Origin: Flavobacteriales bacterium
Lineage (GTDB): Bacteria; Bacteroidota; Bacteroidia; Flavobacteriales_D; Crocinitomicaceae
Direction of reading: 5' to 3'
DNA length: 12,987 nt
NCBI GenBank assembly: GCA_947461185.1
Contig: CANHJY010000023.1
Span: 1-12,987, forward strand
Shown: in pieces, positions 1-7,953 of the stretch
Position numbering within the stretch: position 1 is the stretch's first letter
How the letters are laid out: each line of letters starts with the position of its first letter
Program-made: the position numbers and the translations under genes
Notes under the pieces: model-generated
Seen by the model: only the letters and a program-made list of their open reading frames with translations
Told to the model about the DNA's origin: nothing
Databases searched by the model: none

Positions 1-394
1 CCTCAGCAAAATGTTGCAACATTTCGACTGAAACCTCATCCCAATATGCTACACCATGAAAGTATGCCTCAGTTCCTATTTTTGTATCTATCGGAATTGT
101 GAAATGATCTTTAAATCGCACCATAAACGTTTCGCCATTTCCTTTATCAATATTTACCCAACAACCCGCCTTCATGCATACTTGATTGATTGGCGCAATA
201 AACGTGAATTCCATTGGTTCGGTTTTTCCCTGAAATGATTCGAGCATTTTTGAAACATCCTCAGCTGCATCAACATCAACCTTTACCGGCCCATAACTTT
301 TGCCAAGTTTTTTGTCATTATTGTGAACTGATTTTAAATTGGCGCAAGAAACGAATACAAACGCAATGATTAAGGAAAATAATATTTTGTGCAT
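1..394 (-). CDS. DUF4920-like lipoprotein, 5' part (C-terminus beyond window)
   Basis: Read from ATG at 394 leftwards, 131 codons are open to the window edge, so the C-terminus is missing. The product starts with a short hydrophobic signal ending in a lipobox-like FVSC, with Cys17 as the presumed lipidated residue, so it is probably an envelope lipoprotein. The body contains a VCMKAGCW stretch (residues 72-79), then GNGETFMVRFKDH (86-97) and FHGVAYWDEVSVEMLQHFAE near the edge. This layout, a Cys-x4-Cys-Trp motif, an 'NGET..V.FKD' strand and a closing '..L.H.AE', is what I remember of the Bacteroidota DUF4920 family, whose function is unknown; the two cysteines could form a disulfide or bind metal. 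It follows a terminator-bearing minus-strand gene, with 31 bases between that T-tract and this ATG, so it may need its own promoter; I see no convincing one. Family call from memory; moderate to good confidence. Confidence 0.75.
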   Translation of the reverse strand, partial: MHKILFSLIIAFVFVSCANLKSVHNNDKKLGKSYGPVKVDVDAAEDVSKMLESFQGKTEPMEFTFIAPINQVCMKAGCWVNIDKGNGETFMVRFKDHFTIPIDTKIGTEAYFHGVAYWDEVSVEMLQHFAE

Positions 395-424
395 AACATT
401 TATTTAAGAGGCAAAACACCATTC

Positions 425-451
425 AAAAAAAAAAGTCGCCTTAAGCGACTT
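425..451 (-). terminator. Rho-independent terminator after the 124-residue exported protein
   Basis: On the minus strand a perfect 7-bp stem (AAGTCGC, 451-445, pairing with GCGACTT, 439-433) closes a 5-base loop and runs straight into ten Ts (434-425). It begins three bases after the TAA of the minus-strand gene at 455-829, so it ends that transcript. It also separates that gene from the lipoprotein gene starting at 394. Confidence 0.9.
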
Positions 452-454
452 CAA

Positions 455-829
455 TTAATCTGCTAAAAAATTATCGTAAAATTCTTGTGGGTCATAAAGT
501 TTCTCACCAACAAGAACATGTTGCATGCCACTTGCAGTTAAAAATCTTGTAATAATTCGTCTGCCCATGGCATCATTCGTTATCATTTTAATCATGGCTG
601 TAGATGTGTTAGCATCAAACTCCACAGTAAAATACTGAACATAATATTGAGACGCGTCTTCAATTACATCTGCATTAGTTCCATCCGGATAAACAAAAGT
701 AAAAAGACCCGTATTTTTACCTGCTCGAACTTCATCAGCTGATAAAGTTTTTACGGTATTAGCGTCTTGACTTAACCCCATAAAGGAGAAAGAAATTGCA
801 AAAAGCACAAAAAGGATAATAGATTTCAT
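455..829 (-). CDS. Small exported protein of unknown function (124 aa)
   Basis: The reading frame is open further upstream (to 919), but the ATG at 829 is chosen because it places a typical Sec signal peptide at the very N-terminus: [10 protein letters not shown] followed by a hydrophobic run, with probable cleavage near LSQ (residues 19-21). The longer form would put about 30 residues in front of the signal and would overlap rnhB. The mature part, about 100 residues, is acidic and probably beta-rich: [31 protein letters not shown], then a short helical C-terminus ([12 protein letters not shown]). There is no lipobox and no other cysteine, membrane segment or recognisable catalytic motif. I do not recognise the family. 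It is monocistronic, with a divergent neighbour (rnhB) on one side and a strong terminator on the other. It is likely periplasmic or secreted; the real-gene call is strong, the function is open. Confidence 0.8.
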   Translation of the reverse strand: MKSIILFVLFAISFSFMGLSQDANTVKTLSADEVRAGKNTGLFTFVYPDGTNADVIEDASQYYVQYFTVEFDANTSTAMIKMITNDAMGRRIITRFLTASGMQHVLVGEKLYDPQEFYDNFLAD

Positions 830-878
830 AGTTTCAATTTTAAATAAGACGAATATAAAAAGTCTTGGTTGCATTATA

Positions 879-907
879 CAAAGTCGAATGTACAATTTTT
901 TTGCCAA
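879..907 (-). promoter_or_regulatory. Possible Bacteroidota-type promoter for the 124-residue gene
   Basis: Read on the minus strand, TTG (907-905) is followed after 18 bases by CGACTTTG (886-879). The spacing and the TTTG half fit the Bacteroidota -33 TTTG / -7 TAnnTTTG pattern, but the TA of the -7 element is missing. It would give a leader of about 40-45 bases before ATG 829. Weak call. Confidence 0.3.
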
Positions 908-917
908 CTTTGATTTC

Positions 918-1526
918 ATGAATCAACTTTTTTCTTCATATACCCAGGATAAAATTGAAGCCGGATGCGACGAAGCAGGAAGAGGTTGTCTTGCAGGCCC
1001 AGTTGTAGCCTCTGCTGTAATATTACCCAAAGACTTCTATCACAAAGATTTAAATGACTCTAAAAAATTAACGGATAAAAAACGTGATTTACTGCGGCCA
1101 TTGATTGAAAAGGAAGCCATTGCATTTAATGTAAGTATAGTTGACCAAGTAAAAATTGACGAAATAAATATTCTCAATGCTAGTATTTTGGCTATGCATC
1201 AAGCGGTTTCAGGATTGAACATAACGCCTGAATTGCTTCTTATTGATGGCAATCGCTTTCATCAATATAAAAAAATACCGCACTACTGCATCGTCAAAGG
1301 CGATTCTCTTTACTTTTCAATAGCGGCAGCATCTGTTCTTGCAAAAACATACAGAGATGAATTGATGTGCGAGCTACATGAAGACTTTCCTAACTATGGA
1401 TGGAATATTAACAAGGGATATCCAACAAGACTGCATCGATCGGCAATAGAAAAATATGGGATTACCCACCATCACAGAAACTCATTCAATTTATTAGGAA
1501 ACAAACAGCTCCAACTTTTTGATTAA
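918..1526 (+). CDS. rnhB: Ribonuclease HII
   Basis: RNase HII cuts the RNA strand of RNA/DNA hybrids and removes single ribonucleotides misincorporated into DNA, using two metal ions. From ATG 918 the product is 202 aa, a normal length for the family. The diagnostic N-terminal motif [20 protein letters not shown] carries Asp18 and Glu19; Asp110 lies in LLIDGN and Asp129 in [18 protein letters not shown], completing the DEDD-type active site. Near the C-terminus are the conserved KGYPT (166-170), the H-x3-I-x3-G-x-T-x-HHR segment and NSFNL. An in-frame ATG at 888 would add ten non-conserved residues ([10 protein letters not shown]) and reach back across the divergent promoter region, so 918 is preferred. 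There is no Shine-Dalgarno sequence, as is usual in this phylum. The closest upstream gene is divergent (88 bases between starts); downstream there is a fresh promoter, so rnhB probably stands alone. Confidence 0.96.
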   Translation: MNQLFSSYTQDKIEAGCDEAGRGCLAGPVVASAVILPKDFYHKDLNDSKKLTDKKRDLLRPLIEKEAIAFNVSIVDQVKIDEINILNASILAMHQAVSGLNITPELLLIDGNRFHQYKKIPHYCIVKGDSLYFSIAAASVLAKTYRDELMCELHEDFPNYGWNINKGYPTRLHRSAIEKYGITHHHRNSFNLLGNKQLQLFD

Positions 1527-1561
1527 ACAGTGAATTGTTCATTTATAATCGACAAGGTCAA

Positions 1562-1591
1562 TTTGCACCGCTTCAATTATATATATTTTTG
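1562..1591 (+). promoter_or_regulatory. Bacteroidota-type promoter for the anchored-propeller / OmpA unit
   Basis: TTTG at 1562-1565, an 18-base spacer, and TATTTTTG at 1584-1591 exactly match the Bacteroidota housekeeping promoter pattern (-33 TTTG, -7 TAnnTTTG). Transcription would begin around 1596-1599, a little over ten bases before the ATG at 1609. This is the best promoter match in the window and marks the start of the two-gene unit 1609-6301. Confidence 0.7.
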
Positions 1592-1608
1592 ATTCAATAT
1601 AATCTCTT

Positions 1609-3786
1609 ATGTTTAAGAAGCTTCTATTCATATTTAGCTTAACTATTGTTACTGGTTGGGCGATATACATTTCAATCGGACTGATCGATCAAAAAGAAGC
1701 ATACAGTTTAGCAACATTATTTGGAAAAGAAGACGGGGAATTACTTATTGTTAATCGATCATCGGACTACAGGATTGCGATGGATCAATTTCAAACCATT
1801 TCTAAAAATAAGGAGTTACTGTCATTACTTGTGCCAAATATAAACGAGAAAAGTCGCCTAGCAATAAGCGCAAATAGAAAGCATTTTTTAATTGAAAACC
1901 CATCCTCTTGGAATAGGTCTGAAATTACCGAATTATTTAAAAAGTCAGGATTGAATTTAAAAACGTCCAATCTGAATACATTTGAATGTGACGGCTACAC
2001 GATTAGTTATTATCAACAATTTCTTTATGTTCACCAGCCGGACTTGACCACGACCACTATTTCAGATTGGGATGTCTTTGATAAAAAAGCGAATGCTTCA
2101 ATTGTCAATTTTTCAAGTGATAAGGTATCTATAAAAGATATTTATTTCTCAGATGGACATAAAATTGAATTCATAACCAGAACCAACCAAAACCTGAAAG
2201 GCAAAAAAATAAATGATAAGGAAATTTTTTCTTCTGTATTGCCAAGAAACGTTTCAGAATATGCCTTCTACGAAAAAGAGTATGCGCAAAATGTAGTGTT
2301 TAAAAATGTTAAAAGTCCAATTTTTCAATGGTTGGACAAAGGATTTGTTTTGATCAAAATGAAGGATAAAAACGTTTTAGTTAGTGATTTTCTTCCCGGA
2401 CAAAATCCTTTACAAGTTTTGGCTGAACATTTGAAAATTAGCCCTGAAAATGAAGATCATGTTTATTATGAAAACTTGGATTTATTGCAAGGTATTTTCA
2501 ATTCAAACGAAGGTTTACATCTTTATGTGATGAACAACTATGTGATCATTTCAAATGATGAAAACAACTGCCTGGAACTCATTACGCAAAATAAACTTGG
2601 CAATACATTAAGTACCGATCCAAAAGGACTTGCCTACATTTTCGATGAACTACCAGCATTGGTATCACAAAGAATAGTTTCTTCTAAAGACAAATACTCC
2701 AAAACAGTATATAAGAGTCGGCTTTTCGAAACACATATTCAAAATGTTACAAATTTGGAAAGTGATAACACTAGAACGAACAGAAATGCGCTAACCATTC
2801 ATGTTGATGCAAATATTAAAGATTTTTTCGCTTTCAACGGAAATGGTAATATCGCAGTAGCAACAGCTACTAACGAATTAATTTATTACAACGGTGGCAA
2901 CCTGCAATGGGTAAAAAATTTAGGTTCTAAAGTAGTTGGTCAAATAGGCTATCTTGATCAATTACAAATGCTCTTAATAACTTGTAATAATGGTATACAT
3001 CTTTTGGATAAGTCTGGCAATTATTCAGGTGGAGGAGTTGTTAATTTATCGAGGGCTCCCATTCAACAAGCCGTTTCTTTCGAATGGAAAAACAAAATGT
3101 ATTTCGCTTATCCAGATGCCAGTGGAAATATTAATGTTTATGGAACAAATGGAGCTATGATCTATAGTTTTTCAAGCGGTTTGGAAAATATTTCATCACC
3201 ATTTGACATTTGGGTAAGTCAAAGCAAGTTGTTTATTGGTGTTAGAAACGACAACCAATTCAAAATGTTTGATTTAGAAAGGCAAGTGGAACATAGAACT
3301 TTTACTATCCACAAAGGTTCAGTTGGATTAATAGAATCAAATGAAATTGGTATTTTTTGCAATGGAAACAATGGACTGAGTCGTTTCGATCAAAAAGGAA
3401 TTGAGACTGCAATTGTGCCACCTACCAACGGAAAACTTTTCAGGAGCTATTTTGGATCAACAAATCCGCTAGTTGCTGTTGGGAGAAACAGTGGAGTGAC
3501 TTTACTGGATGCAACAGGATTTACAATAGGAAATATCAGCAAGAAATTCAATCAAATTGAATATGCAAATGGTGAAAAGCTTAATGATGCATATTACATT
3601 GTTGCCATTGACGGAATTGAAAATAACGTATATTTATACCACTCAAACGGAAGGATAGTATCCGATGATTCATTTGAAGGATCTCTAAAAGCTCAGCTTA
3701 ATCTGGAAAATGGTGAATTAATACTTACCACCGTTGTCGATAAATATTTAATTCAATATAAAGTATCAGAAAAAAAGCTTAATTAA
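1609..3786 (+). CDS. Membrane-anchored protein of unknown function with C-terminal propeller-like half
   Basis: The 725-residue product starts with two lysines and a single hydrophobic segment (residues about 4-24) with no lipobox or clear cleavage site, so it is best read as an N-terminal anchor with the bulk in the periplasm. Residues about 40-350 form a mixed alpha/beta region. Its pattern (FLPGQNPLQVLAEHL at 261-275, then LHLYVMNNYVIISND at 303-317) recalls DUF3352-type proteins, but only loosely. Residues about 400-725 carry repeated short strands separated by Gly/Asn/Asp turns, such as IAVATATNELIYYNGGN, GIHLLDKSGNY, NINVYGTNGAMIYSF and VTLLDATGF. These look like blades of a WD40/PQQ-type beta-propeller. 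I recognise no catalytic motif. It follows a good promoter and ends ten bases before the TSP3/OmpA gene, so the two are almost certainly co-transcribed and may act together at the envelope. Function unknown. Confidence 0.85.
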   Translation: MFKKLLFIFSLTIVTGWAIYISIGLIDQKEAYSLATLFGKEDGELLIVNRSSDYRIAMDQFQTISKNKELLSLLVPNINEKSRLAISANRKHFLIENPSSWNRSEITELFKKSGLNLKTSNLNTFECDGYTISYYQQFLYVHQPDLTTTTISDWDVFDKKANASIVNFSSDKVSIKDIYFSDGHKIEFITRTNQNLKGKKINDKEIFSSVLPRNVSEYAFYEKEYAQNVVFKNVKSPIFQWLDKGFVLIKMKDKNVLVSDFLPGQNPLQVLAEHLKISPENEDHVYYENLDLLQGIFNSNEGLHLYVMNNYVIISNDENNCLELITQNKLGNTLSTDPKGLAYIFDELPALVSQRIVSSKDKYSKTVYKSRLFETHIQNVTNLESDNTRTNRNALTIHVDANIKDFFAFNGNGNIAVATATNELIYYNGGNLQWVKNLGSKVVGQIGYLDQLQMLLITCNNGIHLLDKSGNYSGGGVVNLSRAPIQQAVSFEWKNKMYFAYPDASGNINVYGTNGAMIYSFSSGLENISSPFDIWVSQSKLFIGVRNDNQFKMFDLERQVEHRTFTIHKGSVGLIESNEIGIFCNGNNGLSRFDQKGIETAIVPPTNGKLFRSYFGSTNPLVAVGRNSGVTLLDATGFTIGNISKKFNQIEYANGEKLNDAYYIVAIDGIENNVYLYHSNGRIVSDDSFEGSLKAQLNLENGELILTTVVDKYLIQYKVSEKKLN

Positions 3787-3796
3787 TTCTATTACC

Positions 3797-6301
3797 ATGA
3801 ACAAAAACATACTGCGCACTATCATTTTAATATTTTCATTTCCATTTGCATTTTTATCCCAAAACTATTTAGGTGTGCATAGCAGCAATTACGGTGGTGT
3901 AATGAATACTGATATTCAACCTGCAAGTTTTGTAGATGGTCGTTTTGTATTCGATTTGAACTTAGGAAGCTTTAATTCAGCGGTATGGACCAATGCATTA
4001 TCTTTCGACACTAGGGACATGCCAAAATGGTGGACAAAATCGTTTCTAGATTCTAATTACAATTCTTGGATGAGTCCTGACTCGACGTTTTTTGATCGAT
4101 ATTTCACCAAGAATTACAGCGTCGATTCTAAAAAACTATTGGGTGTTTATAACAACATTCAAGTTGATGTGCTGAATTTCATGTTTCATATCAATCCGAA
4201 AATTGCCATTGGCGCAGCTGTGAAATTTAGAACAATCACCAATATAGATGATGTTGATCCCAAATTGGCAGTATTGGGTGAGAATGATTTAGACCTCCCT
4301 GCGCTTTGGAATCAAAAATTTAACGAAAAATTGTTGGATTTCAACCACATGAGTTGGATGGAATACGGACTTATTTATTCTCAAGTATTAAAGGACGACG
4401 GTGAGCATTTCATGAAATTTGGAGGTAAAGCAAAATGGTTAGCGGGGTATACTGCAGCTTATTTTCACACGAAAAATTTTAATTATAATCTATACAATGC
4501 TGATACTTCACAATTGTTATCTGGAGATTTTTCCTATGGTTATTCAACCGGAATTCTTGATGGTGCATCTGATATGAAATCCTCATCTAAATTTGGGTTA
4601 GGTTTAGATTTAGGTTTTGTTTACGAGTGGCGTCCAGACTGGAAAGAATACAAATATGATATGGACGGTGTTACTAATATCTGGCGTCAAGATCAAGAAA
4701 AGTACAAAATACGCGCTGGTGTTTCCATTCTAGATATTGGTGGAATGAAATTTACGAAAGGTGGAATAAGTCGTGATTTTTCTGTTAATACAACCAAATT
4801 ATTCAATCTTCAAGTTTTTGATACCGTTACAAGTCTTTTGGGTGCTGATCAAGTTATTGACTCACTCATCAACGATCCAACAAATGGCTGGACGGCAGCT
4901 GAAGATCCAGGCAGAACATTTTTCATGAACTTACCCACTGCTGTGAGCTTACAGTTTGATTACCATATATGGAAATGGTTCTATGTTAATGCAACAGGAA
5001 TGATCAGTGTTCAAAATCGACAAAATCCGAATAGGGTTCGCGTACCCAACCAAATTGCAATTACGCCTAGTTTCGACCATGCATGGTTTGGATTGCATCT
5101 TCCATTGTCCTACAATAAATACACTGGGTTCAGAGCTGGAATCGGAACACGTCTTGGTCCCTTAACCATTGGAGTTAACGATTTTGGATTTTTGTTTGCT
5201 TCTGGCAAAAAGATTAATGGCGCTGCAATCTATGCTGGATTGAGAGTTCCAGTGCTTTATACTGCTCCTGAAGATCTTGATTTAGATAAAGTTTCTGATG
5301 AAATGGATATTTGTATTGATGTGCCTGGAATATGGGCCTTTAGAGGATGTCCTGATTCGGATAGTGATGGCATTCAAGATTCTGAGGACACCTGTCCTTT
5401 TGAAGCTGGTTTAGCTGAATTTCAAGGTTGTCCTGATAAAGATGGCGACAAAATTCCAGATCGTTCTGATGCTTGCCCTGATTTAGCTGGAATAGCAGCA
5501 TTTAGCGGATGTCCTGATCGGGATGAAGATAGCATTATTGATCCAAAAGACGATTGCCCTGATGAGGCTGGATTAGCGATTTTCAATGGATGTCCAGATC
5601 GAGATAATGATGGTATAAAGGATGAAGATGATGCATGTCCGGATAATTACGGACCTCTTTCTAACCAAGGTTGTCCTGATACAGACAAGGATGGGTTATT
5701 TGACTTCCTAGATGATTGTCCAGAAGTATACGGACCGAAGGAAAACAAGGGTTGCCCATGGCCAGATACAGATAATGATGGGCTTCTTGATAAAGATGAT
5801 GAGTGTCCAAATCTTGCAGGTCCAATTGCTAATAGAGGTTGCCCATATCAAGATACTGATAATGATGGCGTTTTAGATAAGGATGATGATTGCCCTGTAA
5901 CTCCTGGAACAATTGCTAATAAAGGTTGTCCTGAGATAGAAAAAGAGGTTGAAGAAATTCTTAAAACAGCCTTCGATAACTTGGAATTTGAAACAGGTAA
6001 AGATATTATTAAGGAAGGATCTCTCCCATCTTTAGCTGAACTTGGAGAAGTATTGAAGAAGAAACCTAATTGGGGGCTCCAAATTTCTGGCCATACAGAT
6101 AATGTCGGCGATGATCAAAAGAATTTGATATTGTCCAAAAAACGTGCGGAAGCTGTTAAAAATTTCATGATTCAACAAGGTATTGAGGCCAATCGATTAA
6201 GCACACTTTATTTTGGAGAAACAATGCCTGTAGCGTCGAATGAAACCGCCGAAGGACGACAAAAAAACCGTCGTGTTGAAATGATGATTGTATTCAAATA
6301 A
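3797..6301 (+). CDS. Outer-membrane protein: DUF5723-like barrel, TSP3 repeats, OmpA domain
   Basis: The 834-residue product is an envelope protein that most likely spans the outer membrane and binds peptidoglycan. It has a signal peptide (residues 1-21, cleavage near FLSQ). Residues about 24-490 look like the Bacteroidota DUF5723 barrel: the opening NYLGVHSSNYGGVMNTDIQPAS-type segment is characteristic, and aromatic-rich strands alternate to LRVPVLYTA (482-490). Residues 493-712 hold eight Asp-rich thrombospondin type 3 repeats of about 27 residues, each with a CP near its middle and GCP near its end. Residues about 722-834 are an OmpA C-terminal domain, with LQISGHTDNVGD (761-772), LSKKRAEAVKNFM (779-791) and RQKNRRVEMM (821-830). 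These contain the Asp and Arg used for binding diaminopimelate in this family. Its start is ten bases after the stop of the upstream gene, and a terminator follows, so it closes a two-gene operon. The domain call is strong; the biological role is unknown. Confidence 0.93.
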   Translation: MNKNILRTIILIFSFPFAFLSQNYLGVHSSNYGGVMNTDIQPASFVDGRFVFDLNLGSFNSAVWTNALSFDTRDMPKWWTKSFLDSNYNSWMSPDSTFFDRYFTKNYSVDSKKLLGVYNNIQVDVLNFMFHINPKIAIGAAVKFRTITNIDDVDPKLAVLGENDLDLPALWNQKFNEKLLDFNHMSWMEYGLIYSQVLKDDGEHFMKFGGKAKWLAGYTAAYFHTKNFNYNLYNADTSQLLSGDFSYGYSTGILDGASDMKSSSKFGLGLDLGFVYEWRPDWKEYKYDMDGVTNIWRQDQEKYKIRAGVSILDIGGMKFTKGGISRDFSVNTTKLFNLQVFDTVTSLLGADQVIDSLINDPTNGWTAAEDPGRTFFMNLPTAVSLQFDYHIWKWFYVNATGMISVQNRQNPNRVRVPNQIAITPSFDHAWFGLHLPLSYNKYTGFRAGIGTRLGPLTIGVNDFGFLFASGKKINGAAIYAGLRVPVLYTAPEDLDLDKVSDEMDICIDVPGIWAFRGCPDSDSDGIQDSEDTCPFEAGLAEFQGCPDKDGDKIPDRSDACPDLAGIAAFSGCPDRDEDSIIDPKDDCPDEAGLAIFNGCPDRDNDGIKDEDDACPDNYGPLSNQGCPDTDKDGLFDFLDDCPEVYGPKENKGCPWPDTDNDGLLDKDDECPNLAGPIANRGCPYQDTDNDGVLDKDDDCPVTPGTIANKGCPEIEKEVEEILKTAFDNLEFETGKDIIKEGSLPSLAELGEVLKKKPNWGLQISGHTDNVGDDQKNLILSKKRAEAVKNFMIQQGIEANRLSTLYFGETMPVASNETAEGRQKNRRVEMMIVFK
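5273..5935 (+). repeat. Eight tandem TSP3-type coding repeats, about 81 bp period
   Basis: Eight consecutive units of 27-29 codons lie within the OmpA-family gene. Each follows the scheme D-x-D-x-D-G-(I/L/V)-x-D-x-x-D-x-CP, then a short variable stretch, then GCP. The units begin at about residues 493, 521, 548, 575, 602, 629, 657 and 686 of the protein. Asp-rich loops of this kind bind calcium in thrombospondin type 3 repeats, and the two cysteines per unit are expected to form disulfides. The nucleotide sequences of the units have diverged, so this is an old protein-level repeat, not a recent DNA duplication. Confidence 0.9.
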
Positions 6302-6315
6302 CTAATATAAAACAT

Positions 6316-6348
6316 GGAAAGGACCGCAAATGGTTCTTTCCTTTTTTT
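6316..6348 (+). terminator. Rho-independent terminator after the OmpA-family gene
   Basis: A 10-bp stem (GGAAAGGACC, 6316-6325, with GGTTCTTTCC, 6332-6341, one G-T pair) encloses a 6-base loop and is followed by seven Ts (6342-6348). It lies 15 bases after the OmpA-family stop and ends three bases before the GTG start of lnt. It therefore separates the two transcripts and covers the place where an lnt ribosome site would lie. Confidence 0.9.
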
Positions 6349-6351
6349 GAC

Positions 6352-7953
6352 GTGTTTAAATTATCAAAAATTCAAAGATATTTTCTCAGCATCCTTAGCG
6401 GGATACTAATGGTGCTTGCCTTTCCATTTACAGGCAGTTTAACTTACCTCATTTTCATTGCTTGGATTCCATTATTATTTGTTGAAAACAACATTTACCA
6501 GCAACGATACCGATCGGGTAAACTTTTCATCCACAGCTTCATTACATTTATCATTTTTAACGTTGGAACCACTTACTGGGTGGGTTATGCTAGTCCTGGA
6601 GGTGCATATATGGCATTCACGATAAACACATTATTCATGTCAATTGCCATTCAACTTTTTCATTATTCAAAAAAACAGTTGGGCAAAAATATTGGATATT
6701 TAGCATTATTGCTCATTTGGATAGGTTTTGAACATGCCCACTTTTATTGGGAATTGTCGTGGCCTTGGTTAACACTTGGAAACTATTTTTCTATAACACC
6801 TCAACTGGTTCAATGGTATAGTTTTACAGGGGTTGAAGGAGGAAGTCTGTGGATATTAGGCGTCAATCTTTTAGGATTTTTATTACTCAATAATTATTTA
6901 AAAGACCGAAATAAAAAAGCTATCTATTCCAAATTAGGTTTTGGATTTTTAGTTTCATTAATGTTGCCCATAATTATCTCTCTTGTAGTTTATTACAACT
7001 ATGAAGAAAAGCAAGACCCATACGAAATCGTACTCATACAACCCAACATCGACCCGTACAACGAAAAATTTGTGTCACCATTCGAAGAGCAAATCACTAA
7101 GATGATGGATCTTGCGCTAAAAAAAGCTACGGGTGAAACAAAATTGATTCTCGCTCCAGAAACCGCAATCGGCCAGGGTGTAATTGAAGAAAATCTTACT
7201 GAAGAATCATTTTACAAGTATATTCTTGAACGAATTAAACCAACAAATTCAAGTTTATTAATTGGCGCAATCAGTTATCGGGATTTTATAAAACCTAATT
7301 CCATTGCTTCAAGACCAGATGGTCGTGGAGGATTTTATGAAGTATACAACTCTTCAGTTTTGATTCATAAAAAAAATGAACCCCAATTTATTCATAAAAG
7401 CAAGTTAGTTTTGGGTGTTGAAAAAGTTCCATTTACCGATTGGTTTCCTTTTTTAGAGCAAATGTCAATTGATCAAGGTGGAGCATCTGGTACTATGGGA
7501 AGTGAAAAGGTTCCGCAAATTTACAACATCAATGGCGCATCGGTAGCTCCGGTAATTTGCTACGAATCTATCTATGGTGAATTTTGTGCCGAACAATGTC
7601 GAAAGGGTGCAGAGATTATCTGCGTTATGACTAACGATGGCTGGTGGCAAGATACTCCAGGGTACAAACAACACATGAGTTTTTCTAGACTTCGGGCAAT
7701 TGAAAATAGAAGGTGCGTGGCAAGGTCAGCCAATACGGGTATTAGTTGTTTTATCAATCAGCGAGGTGATGTTTTACAACAAACTGATTGGTGGAAGGAA
7801 GATGCACTTAAGGCTCAATTGAATCTAAACCACACAACCACTTTTTACGCGCAAACTGGAGATTTACTCGGTTTAATTTGTTTTTACGGTGGGCTTGCTA
7901 CCATAATTCTAGCCCTGTACAATAGGTATGTGAAGTATTTCAGAAAATCTTAA
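6352..7953 (+). CDS. lnt: Apolipoprotein N-acyltransferase
   Basis: Lnt adds the third acyl chain to the N-terminal cysteine of lipoproteins, taking it from a phospholipid at the periplasmic face of the inner membrane. The product is 533 aa, close to the usual 500-540. Residues 1-215 hold several hydrophobic membrane segments, with the conserved SWPWLTLGN (136-144). Residues about 225-500 are the carbon-nitrogen hydrolase domain and show the catalytic triad: Glu270 in LAPETAIGQG, Lys349 in HKSKLVLGVEKVPF and Cys403 in PVICYES. TNDGWW (427-432) and RAIENRR (448-454) are also family hallmarks. A last membrane segment lies at about 503-523. The start is GTG 6352: no ATG exists in frame upstream, and the next one (Met20, at 6409) would cut into the first membrane segment. 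Only three bases separate this GTG from the preceding terminator. Its stop overlaps the stop of the converging gene. It acts on envelope lipoproteins such as the one at the left edge. Confidence 0.96.
   Translation: MFKLSKIQRYFLSILSGILMVLAFPFTGSLTYLIFIAWIPLLFVENNIYQQRYRSGKLFIHSFITFIIFNVGTTYWVGYASPGGAYMAFTINTLFMSIAIQLFHYSKKQLGKNIGYLALLLIWIGFEHAHFYWELSWPWLTLGNYFSITPQLVQWYSFTGVEGGSLWILGVNLLGFLLLNNYLKDRNKKAIYSKLGFGFLVSLMLPIIISLVVYYNYEEKQDPYEIVLIQPNIDPYNEKFVSPFEEQITKMMDLALKKATGETKLILAPETAIGQGVIEENLTEESFYKYILERIKPTNSSLLIGAISYRDFIKPNSIASRPDGRGGFYEVYNSSVLIHKKNEPQFIHKSKLVLGVEKVPFTDWFPFLEQMSIDQGGASGTMGSEKVPQIYNINGASVAPVICYESIYGEFCAEQCRKGAEIICVMTNDGWWQDTPGYKQHMSFSRLRAIENRRCVARSANTGISCFINQRGDVLQQTDWWKEDALKAQLNLNHTTTFYAQTGDLLGLICFYGGLATIILALYNRYVKYFRKS

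Noticed and set aside
56..238. Plus-strand open frame of 60 codons
   Set aside because: It is antisense to the DUF4920-like lipoprotein gene, whose protein sequence is clearly the real one, and its translation shows no domain or signal.
905..912. CAACTTTG just before the rnhB ATG as a -7 promoter element
   Set aside because: It is one base off the TAnnTTTG pattern and has no TTTG or TTG at the expected upstream distance; kept only as a side remark.
7465..7757. Two minus-strand open frames inside lnt
   Set aside because: They lie opposite the most conserved part of the hydrolase domain of lnt and show no recognisable protein features.
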